From assembly GCF_020148105.1 (NCBI RefSeq), contig NZ_JAHLZE010000029.1, forward strand, positions 18,695-82,694: a stretch of 64,000 nucleotides of DNA, in the 5' to 3' direction. A program made the translations under genes and the position numbers. Each line of letters begins with the position of its first letter. The first letter of the stretch is position 1. The notes under the pieces were generated by a model that was not told where the DNA came from, searched no databases, and was given only the letters and a program-made list of their open reading frames with translations. Of this stretch, positions 57,983 through 64,000 are shown piece after piece. This stretch comes from Methanobrevibacter sp. TMH8. Its GTDB lineage: Archaea; Methanobacteriota; Methanobacteria; Methanobacteriales; Methanobacteriaceae.

Positions 57983-58648
57983 GTGTTGAAAAAAGCATTA
58001 AAATCATTACAAAATGGTGAATTTGTTCTAATGTATGATGATGAAAAAAGAGAAAGTGAAACTGATATGATTATAGGAGCTGAGTTTGTAACAGGCAAAG
58101 AAGTAGCTACTATGAGAGAAGATGCAGGAGGACTAATTTGCTGTTGTATTCATCCCAACTATTGTAATGAACTTGGATTACCTTTTATGACCGACATAAT
58201 GGATGCAGCTAAAAATGAATATCCAGTTCTTGGAGAATTAACTCCTAATGATATTCCTTATGATGAGAAATCTTCATTTTCCATTTGGGCAAACCATAGA
58301 AAAACATTTACTGGAGTAACAGATAACGATAGAGCTCTCACTATAAGTAGTATGGCTAAAATGTGTAAAGAAGAAAGATTTTCTGACTTTGGAAAAGAGT
58401 TCAGATCTCCAGGTCATGTGGCCCTACTTCGAGGAGCAAATGGTCTATTAAAAGGTAGACAAGGCCATACTGAAATAAGTTTAGCAATGGCAGAAATGGC
58501 AAATATCACTCCAGTTACAGTAGTATGTGAAATGATGGACAGCACTACTGGAGAAGCTAGATCTGTGGAAAAAGCAGAAGACTATGCAAAAGAACATGGA
58601 CTTATTTTCATGGATGGGAATATAGTTATTGAAGAATATTTAAAATAA
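57983..58648 (+). CDS. ribB: 3,4-dihydroxy-2-butanone 4-phosphate synthase
   Basis: A 221-residue enzyme that makes the four-carbon unit of riboflavin from ribulose 5-phosphate. MYDDEKRESETDMIIGAEFV carries the acidic metal/substrate loop, and REDAGGLICCCIH, TGVTDNDRALTI and RQGHTEISLAMAEMANI follow. It lacks a fused RibA domain. The start is GTG at 57983, with AGGTGA 5 bases upstream. RibK is the gene before it, so both belong to flavin synthesis, though the 283-base gap argues for separate promoters. Confidence 0.95.
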   Translation: MLKKALKSLQNGEFVLMYDDEKRESETDMIIGAEFVTGKEVATMREDAGGLICCCIHPNYCNELGLPFMTDIMDAAKNEYPVLGELTPNDIPYDEKSSFSIWANHRKTFTGVTDNDRALTISSMAKMCKEERFSDFGKEFRSPGHVALLRGANGLLKGRQGHTEISLAMAEMANITPVTVVCEMMDSTTGEARSVEKAEDYAKEHGLIFMDGNIVIEEYLK

Positions 58649-58700
58649 ACATCCAATAACTAGCTAATAAATAAAATAAGAAATAAAGGGTGGTGAAATT

Positions 58701-59060
58701 ATGGTTGAAACAATAGATGAATATATTTCTGAATTTCCAAAAGATATACAAGAAAAATTAGAAAAAATTAGAAAAACTATACAAGAAACTACACCTGAAG
58801 CAACTGAGAAAATTAGCTATGGAATACCTACTTTTTATTTAAATGGTAATTTAGTTCATTTTGCTGCTTATGAAAAACACATTGGATTTTATCCTGCTCC
58901 AAGTGGAATAGAAAATTTTAAAGATGAATTATCGGAATATAAAACTTCTAAAGGAACAATTCAATTTCCATTAGATAAAGAAATTCCATATGATCTTATA
59001 AAAGAAATTGTTAAATTTAGAGTTAATGAAAATGAAAATAAGAAAAAAACTAAAAAATAA
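58701..59060 (+). CDS. DUF1801 (YdhG-like) protein
   Basis: A 119-residue protein. TIDEYISEFPKDIQEKLEKI, TPEATEKISYGIPTF and the tail ENFKDELSEYKTSKGTIQFP match the DUF1801/YdhG family of small cytoplasmic proteins. The family's function is not known. The C-terminus is a Lys/Asn tail. GGTGGTGAAATT precedes the ATG. It begins 52 bases after ribB and may be read from the same transcript. Confidence 0.9.
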   Translation: MVETIDEYISEFPKDIQEKLEKIRKTIQETTPEATEKISYGIPTFYLNGNLVHFAAYEKHIGFYPAPSGIENFKDELSEYKTSKGTIQFPLDKEIPYDLIKEIVKFRVNENENKKKTKK

Positions 59061-59114
59061 TCATGAGTAAAAAAAGTATTTTATAAAAAGCATCCTAAAA
59101 CTGATGGATAATAA

Positions 59115-60743
59115 TTATTTAAAAAAATTTTTTATCTCATCAAAAGACAAATAACCTTTGAATTTAGGAATATTACTCATTTTTACTATTTTTTCTAAAT
59201 CAAGATGTTTTTCAACTGTTTTCAATGCAGCTCTAGAAAACTCTTCCAATTTTATTTCTACTTCAGGAGTAGTGCTCCTTTCATCTAATTTTATTTTTGG
59301 AATAGCTAATATATCATCAATAGCTAATTTATTTCCAGTTTCAGAATTAAAAACAGAAGTTACATAGCTAGCTACTTCATTAAAAATATCCATATCATAG
59401 ACTTTATTAAATATGATTCCATTGACTTCTATTCCCATTTTTTTCAAAGTTTTTGCATGGGAAGCTAAATCAACAGCTGCTGATTCAATTCCTCCTTTAT
59501 TAACACCTGAAACAAGAAGCATTGGAATATTAGAAGAAACAGCTATTTCAGCACCAGAATAAGGAATTTTTTCATTGAGAAGACCTGTGAAAACGCTCAT
59601 AACACCTTCAATAATAACAAAATCATAATTTGAAGATTTAAGTCGTTTTAAAGTATTTTCAATATCCATCCACCCAAGATGACCAATTTTAATAGAAGTA
59701 TATTCTTCCATTTTATTTTTTGTCAAGTATAGTGAAGGTTCAGTATCTCTAACATCAGGACCAACTTTTAAAACACATACATTTAGTCCTCTTTTAGTTA
59801 ATCCTCCAGCTATTCCAGTAGTAATGAAAGTTTTACCAGAATCAGAACCAGTACTTCCAATCATGAGCATTGGAGGAATTTCTTTAGAAATAGAATCAAT
59901 ATCATGAGTAGCTGTTATATTGTCATCATTTTGATTGATTTTACTATTTAATGAATTTAAAAGAATTTTCTTAAATTCATTACAAGATTTGATATTATTA
60001 ATATTAATACCTGTATCAATAGCTAATTCAGATCTAATTCTTTTTTTAACTTCTTCATTAGCTATAAAAATATTATTTATATCATTAGGATTAGCACCAA
60101 TATAATCAAAAATATTTTCAACAATAACAGGATTTTCATCTAAAATACCATGAATCATAGTTCCAATAACATTCCCATTATCATTTCTAACACCTGATAA
60201 AACAGAACTATCAGTATCTCCATAATTCATTCTCTTAATAGAAGAATAAAGAATTGGTAAGGTATTGTTATCATTTATCTTAATATTTCCATAAGTATGA
60301 CAATGAAAACCTGTAATAAATTCATTTGAAGAAATATTTTTAGTTAAAAAAGAGTCATTAGCTACAACTGCCTCAACACGATCATTACTAATAAGAGGAG
60401 AAAAATTAACATCTAAAAGTCCCAATCCTTTTTTAATAATAGGGCAAGGAGATTTCCTACCAACATCAGTTTGATTAGCTAAAGCCTGAAAACCAGAACA
60501 AATTCCAATAACAGGTTTTCCATCTGCAGCCATTTGTTTAATTTCATCAGCTAAATCATTGGAAATAGAATTGGATTCAAGAATAGAACCTCCGGGAATG
60601 ATTATAGCATCAAGCTCATCACTAGCTTTAACACCATTTGTATCATCGACCAAACCATTAGACTTAACAAGATTTGTTGGAAGATTACCAAAATCTTCAA
60701 ATCCTGGGAGAGATCCTTTAATATAAGTTAATCCAATTTTCAT
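59115..60743 (-). CDS. CobB/CobQ-like amidotransferase-ATPase with reversed domain order
   Basis: A 542-residue protein. The N-terminal 215 residues form a CobB/CobQ-type glutaminase domain: GICSGFQAL with Cys82 as nucleophile, FHCHTYGN near 147 and MIHGILDE with His198. A linker with Asn runs leads to a dethiobiotin-synthetase-like ATPase domain from about 290, with the P-loop GSTGSDSGKT (297-305) and a Mg-binding VIIEGVMSVFTG. CobB and CobQ normally have the ATPase first. It may amidate a corrinoid or F430 precursor, but the substrate is unknown. AGGTTAAAATC precedes the ATG. Confidence 0.8.
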   Translation of the reverse strand: MKIGLTYIKGSLPGFEDFGNLPTNLVKSNGLVDDTNGVKASDELDAIIIPGGSILESNSISNDLADEIKQMAADGKPVIGICSGFQALANQTDVGRKSPCPIIKKGLGLLDVNFSPLISNDRVEAVVANDSFLTKNISSNEFITGFHCHTYGNIKINDNNTLPILYSSIKRMNYGDTDSSVLSGVRNDNGNVIGTMIHGILDENPVIVENIFDYIGANPNDINNIFIANEEVKKRIRSELAIDTGININNIKSCNEFKKILLNSLNSKINQNDDNITATHDIDSISKEIPPMLMIGSTGSDSGKTFITTGIAGGLTKRGLNVCVLKVGPDVRDTEPSLYLTKNKMEEYTSIKIGHLGWMDIENTLKRLKSSNYDFVIIEGVMSVFTGLLNEKIPYSGAEIAVSSNIPMLLVSGVNKGGIESAAVDLASHAKTLKKMGIEVNGIIFNKVYDMDIFNEVASYVTSVFNSETGNKLAIDDILAIPKIKLDERSTTPEVEIKLEEFSRAALKTVEKHLDLEKIVKMSNIPKFKGYLSFDEIKNFFK

Positions 60744-61127
60744 GATTTTAACCTAATTCAATAGCTAATTCATATTTTATTATATTTATATATTTATAGA
60801 ATATAAAAAAATTATATAATAAATAAATTATGTCTATAATAAATTATATTGTAGAATAAATTATATCATTAAATTAAAGCATATTTTATATAAATTAATA
60901 TAATGAAATTAAATTTTATTCTAAATAATTTATATCTTTAGATTAAATTATTATATAATTTAATAGATTTAAACTAAAATATATGGGATTTACATATATT
61001 GAAAAATATATGTAAAATCTATGTAAAATATAAATAAAATAAATATATTGTAGAATAATATATTTAAATTAAAATATATTGTATATGATTATATAATGTT
61101 TATTATCAAAAACTCATTGATAAATAA
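60744..61127. other. AT-rich intergenic region
   Basis: About 385 bases between gatA and the CobB-like gene, mostly A/T with repeated AAATTATAT and ATATATTG(T)A segments (60830-61085). It must hold the promoter of the CobB-like gene. No gene is seen. Confidence 0.4.
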
Positions 61128-62516
61128 TCAGTTAAGTGATTCTAATGCAGCCATAGCTTTAATAATTTTAGCATCATCATTTGGTTTAGCTTGAAGTTGT
61201 AATCCTACAGGAATTCCATTATATTCTCCTGCTTTCATACTTCCAGCGGGAATACCGGCTAAATTAGCTATAACTGTTAAAACATCATAAGCATACATTT
61301 CCATTGGTTCAAGTTTTTCTCCAATTTTATGAGGGAGTTTAGGAACAGTTGGTCCAACAATTAAATCAACACCATCAAGAAGTTTGTTTATTTCATTTCG
61401 AATTAAAGATCTAGCTTGAAGAGCTTTTTTATAATATTTTCCACTGAATTCTTGTTGTGAAATATATGAACCAATCTCTATTCTTCGAAGAACTTCTTCA
61501 CCACAAACATCCTCAATTTTATAACCATACTTTCTTCCATCATATTTTCTTGTGCTTGAGAAAAACTCAACATAGTTTATTAAATAATATGTAGGTAAAC
61601 ACAAATCGATTTGGTTGAAATTTAATTCAACTACTTCAGCACCCAATTGTTTAATTTTATCAATGGACTCATCGATTATTTCATTGATATGTTCGTCAGT
61701 TACATCTTTAAATTGAGATATATATGCAACTTTCATATTTTTCATATCTTCTTGTAATTTTTCAGGTTTCTGATTTACAATTTCTGTAAATACAGGGAAT
61801 TCTTGATTTAAGCTTGTACATTCAGTTTCATCATAACGAATTATAGTATCAAGAGCCATAGCTATTCCAGAAATATCATTAGCTAGAGGACCAATTTGAT
61901 CAAGACTCATTGAAAGATCAAGAAGTCCTTGTCTTGAAACTGCACCATAAGTTGGTTTAAAACCAATTACTCCACAATGAGAAGCAGGATTCCTAATAGA
62001 ACCTCCAGTATCAGAACCAAGAGCTATATCACACATTCCAGCCGCAATAGCTGCAGCACTACCACCACTAGAACCACCAGGAATATGCCCAGGAGCTGCA
62101 GGGTTATGAGTAGCACCAAAAAAAGAACTTTCAGTAGAACTACCAGCTGCAAATTCATCCATATTACAGATTCCTACAATAATTCCATCATTTTCTTTGA
62201 TATACTTTACAACAGATGCATCATAGCTACCTTGATAATTTTCGAGAGTTTTAGAAGCTGCAGAAATTATACTATCTTCTACATTTATATTAGCTTTTAT
62301 TCCAAATATAAGACCAGCTAAAGACCCAACATCTTCTCCATTTTTGATTTTTTCATCAATTTCTTTAGCTTGAGTAAGTGCTGACTCTTTGTTTACTTCT
62401 AAAAAAGCATTAATAGAAGAATTATCCTTTTCAATAACCTCTAAATAGTTTTCGAGGTTTTTAGTAGCTGTTAAATCTTGATTTTTAATCGCTTGTGATT
62501 TTTCAAAAATATTCAT
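61128..62516 (-). CDS. gatA: Asp-tRNA(Asn)/Glu-tRNA(Gln) amidotransferase subunit A
   Basis: A 462-residue amidase-signature enzyme of the GatCAB complex. The Ser-cisSer-Lys triad reads Lys74 (GIKANINVED), Ser149 (PGGSSGGSAAAIAAG) and Ser173 (GSDTGGSIRNPAS). It releases ammonia from glutamine for transamidation; in archaea GatCAB mainly makes Asn-tRNA(Asn) while GatDE makes Gln-tRNA (established). GatB and GatC are not adjacent. AGGTGTTTTA precedes the ATG. Confidence 0.96.
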   Translation of the reverse strand: MNIFEKSQAIKNQDLTATKNLENYLEVIEKDNSSINAFLEVNKESALTQAKEIDEKIKNGEDVGSLAGLIFGIKANINVEDSIISAASKTLENYQGSYDASVVKYIKENDGIIVGICNMDEFAAGSSTESSFFGATHNPAAPGHIPGGSSGGSAAAIAAGMCDIALGSDTGGSIRNPASHCGVIGFKPTYGAVSRQGLLDLSMSLDQIGPLANDISGIAMALDTIIRYDETECTSLNQEFPVFTEIVNQKPEKLQEDMKNMKVAYISQFKDVTDEHINEIIDESIDKIKQLGAEVVELNFNQIDLCLPTYYLINYVEFFSSTRKYDGRKYGYKIEDVCGEEVLRRIEIGSYISQQEFSGKYYKKALQARSLIRNEINKLLDGVDLIVGPTVPKLPHKIGEKLEPMEMYAYDVLTVIANLAGIPAGSMKAGEYNGIPVGLQLQAKPNDDAKIIKAMAALESLN

Positions 62517-62967
62517 TAAAACACCTAATAATATCAGAATGATATATAATTATACATAAATCGTGAATTATTTGAATTATCCATGTTTAACTAATATTCT
62601 AAATTATAAAATATTTATAAATATTTTAATTTATTTATAAATATAAATTATAAAATATTGTAAATATGAAATTTTAAATTATTAAAATTCAATAATATTA
62701 TAAATATATTTTTAAAGCTTAAATAATTTAGTAATTTTATAATAATATTAATAATTATAGATTTATTTTTTTAAAATTTTTTAGTATTTAGTTTTTATAT
62801 TATTTTTATTTAAAAATATATTCTAAAAATAGAATTTCATTATTATTTTTATTAATTTAAAGGATATAATAATTTAAATTATAAAAACAATGCCATATTA
62901 AAATGATAAAAAATAGAAGAAAGGATAAAAAGAGTTAATTTATCCTTTAATTGTTTTTGTTTTATTT
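62517..62967. other. AT-rich intergenic region
   Basis: About 450 bases between the end of the adhesin gene and gatA, with TATAAATATT-type repeats at 62605-62665. It holds the gatA promoter and the adhesin terminator region. No gene is seen. Confidence 0.4.
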
Positions 62968-64000
62968 TTAGTGTTTTAGGCTGATTGATTTTTTATTGTT
63001 AGCTAATACTATTTCTTTGTTTTTGTTTTTGGGATCGATTTGGAAGTGGGCTATGCAGTATCTGTGATTAGCTCTGTCTGGGAAGTAGCTGACGATAATT
63101 GATATTTTCTTGCCTGGAGCTATTGATTTGATTTTGATGTATTTGGTTTTGATTTTAACTCCGTTTCTCATATGGAAAAGAACTAAAACAGTAGATTTAG
63201 ATTTTAAACTTCCTTTATTAGCTATTGTAACTCTATATGTGGATACTTTTTTCCTGAAAGACAATTTTTTGATTGATGCAATTCCTAAGTTAGTTTTAGG
63301 GTTGACTTTTTGCACATTAGTGGTTTTTGTTGATTTGTAGTTGCTGTCTCCTGTGAATTTAGCTGTTAATGTGTGTTTTCCACCTTTTAAACCAGGTATA
63401 TTGAATACAGCTATTCCATTATTGTTAGTTGTTGCTGTGTATGTTTTTCCCTTGATAGTTAATGATATTTTTTTATTTTTGAGGATATTTCCATTTACGT
63501 CTTTAAGAGTTACTTTTATGTTAGTTTTTTTACCTTCCTTAATAGTTGGAGCAGAAACAGTAATAACAGTACCTTTTTCTAATACTACATTAACACTAGT
63601 AGTATTGTTAGATTCACTGTAAAAAGTAGTTCCTAAAGTATCAGTAGTATTAAATTCATTAAGGGTTGCAAAAATGTTGTATAATCCTGTGCTAGGAGCG
63701 TTATAGGTAAACTCAGCAATACCATTGTTGTTGGTTATTGCAGTTCCTACTAATTTTCCATTAACATAGAAATTAATAGTTGCACCAACAATAACATTAC
63801 CATTAATAATATTAGTAGCTTTCACTCTTATGGTAACTTTATTACCTGAAACAACAGTACTAATAGCTAAACCGGACTGAACATCAATCACATTTCCTGA
63901 ACCAGTAACTTCACCATTATTAACAATATCATTTCCAGAATTACCAGAAACATTATTATTTCCAACAGTAGCATTACCTCCGTTAACAACACCATTACCA
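62968..64000 (-). CDS. Large Ig-like adhesin, C-terminal part (runs off window)
   Basis: The open frame enters at the right edge without a stop and ends at 62968. A Gly/Asn-rich linker at the entry (NNNVSGNSGNDIVNNGEV) leads to two Ig-like (Big_3-type) repeats. Each has the stretch TNNNGIA followed by a beta strand, at about 59-71 and 156-168 of the visible part counted from the in-frame GTG at 63891. The last 105 residues look like a CARDB-type binding module (FRKKVSTYRVTIANKGSLKS, then GKKISIIVSYFPD). Such proteins sit on the surface of Methanobrevibacter and are thought to mediate contact with other cells. The real start lies outside the window. Confidence 0.88.
   Translation of the reverse strand, partial: GNGVVNGGNATVGNNNVSGNSGNDIVNNGEVTGSGNVIDVQSGLAISTVVSGNKVTIRVKATNIINGNVIVGATINFYVNGKLVGTAITNNNGIAEFTYNAPSTGLYNIFATLNEFNTTDTLGTTFYSESNNTTSVNVVLEKGTVITVSAPTIKEGKKTNIKVTLKDVNGNILKNKKISLTIKGKTYTATTNNNGIAVFNIPGLKGGKHTLTAKFTGDSNYKSTKTTNVQKVNPKTNLGIASIKKLSFRKKVSTYRVTIANKGSLKSKSTVLVLFHMRNGVKIKTKYIKIKSIAPGKKISIIVSYFPDRANHRYCIAHFQIDPKNKNKEIVLANNKKSISLKH

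Noticed and set aside
61977..62321. A 114-codon plus-strand frame rich in Ser/Thr/Arg
   Set aside because: It is the complement of the Gly/Ser-rich catalytic core of gatA.

Overview
The window is very AT-rich (roughly three quarters A+T by eye) and dense with AT-only intergenic DNA. It looks like chromosomal sequence from a Methanobrevibacter-type archaeon (order Methanobacteriales). Sequence evidence: a coenzyme F430 biosynthesis gene (cfbD), O-phosphoseryl-tRNA synthetase (sepS), a thiol:fumarate-reductase-type flavoprotein, archaeal CTP-dependent riboflavin kinase, a DUF126 protein of the archaeal mevalonate route, TruD, archaeal-type LeuRS, pseudomurein-binding repeats and large Ig-like adhesins. 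Ribosome binding sites are mostly of the GGTGAT/GAGGT type. A typical heme catalase in a methanogen recalls Methanobrevibacter arboriphilus; that species assignment is inference.

Layout. 1-1.2 kb: an FtsX/MacB-type ABC exporter operon (permease, then the first codons of its ATPase), with a tandem palindromic operator upstream. 1.8-9.1 kb: purB, a membrane protein, then copper ATPase copA, an epoxyqueuosine-reductase-like Fe-S protein and a Cys-rich MarR regulator, all three on the minus strand. 9.3-18.2 kb: a metal-dependent amidohydrolase, about 1 kb without an annotated gene that holds many inverted repeats and a possible 32-aa hydrophobic peptide, the DUF126 protein, truD, tRNA-Arg, a pilin-like protein, an AIR-synthase-like protein, cfbD and a pentapeptide-repeat protein. 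18.7-29.1 kb: hisH, katA, DUF454, DUF4240, GNAT, ZIP, a methyltransferase, a YchF GTPase, and an MBL hydrolase/TauE pair. 29.6-38.9 kb: a membrane-anchored phosphatase-superfamily protein, cbiE, leuS, cutA, nadE and an ArsA-like ATPase.

39-48 kb is the accessory part. It has a secreted pseudomurein-binding protein with a zinc-carboxypeptidase-like domain. Two MarR paralogues with His-rich tails share a promoter/operator element. A PD-(D/E)XK 'transposase-family' nuclease follows, then six co-oriented small secreted or membrane proteins of unknown function. 48.4-62.5 kb returns to metabolism: hisG with an FAH-family gene, dadD-like deaminase, DUF169, fumarate reductase, sepS, ribK, ribB, DUF1801, a CobQ/CobB-like protein with its two domains in reversed order, and gatA. 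The window ends inside a large Ig-repeat adhesin.

Most genes are single units or pairs, so functional coupling is limited. The best-supported local units are the ABC exporter, hisG-FAH, MBL-TauE, GNAT-ZIP, ribK-ribB and the co-oriented MarR/Fe-S/copA group. Low-complexity Asn/Lys/Glu inserts interrupt many conserved enzymes here. All functional calls rest on reading motifs by eye; no database search was run.
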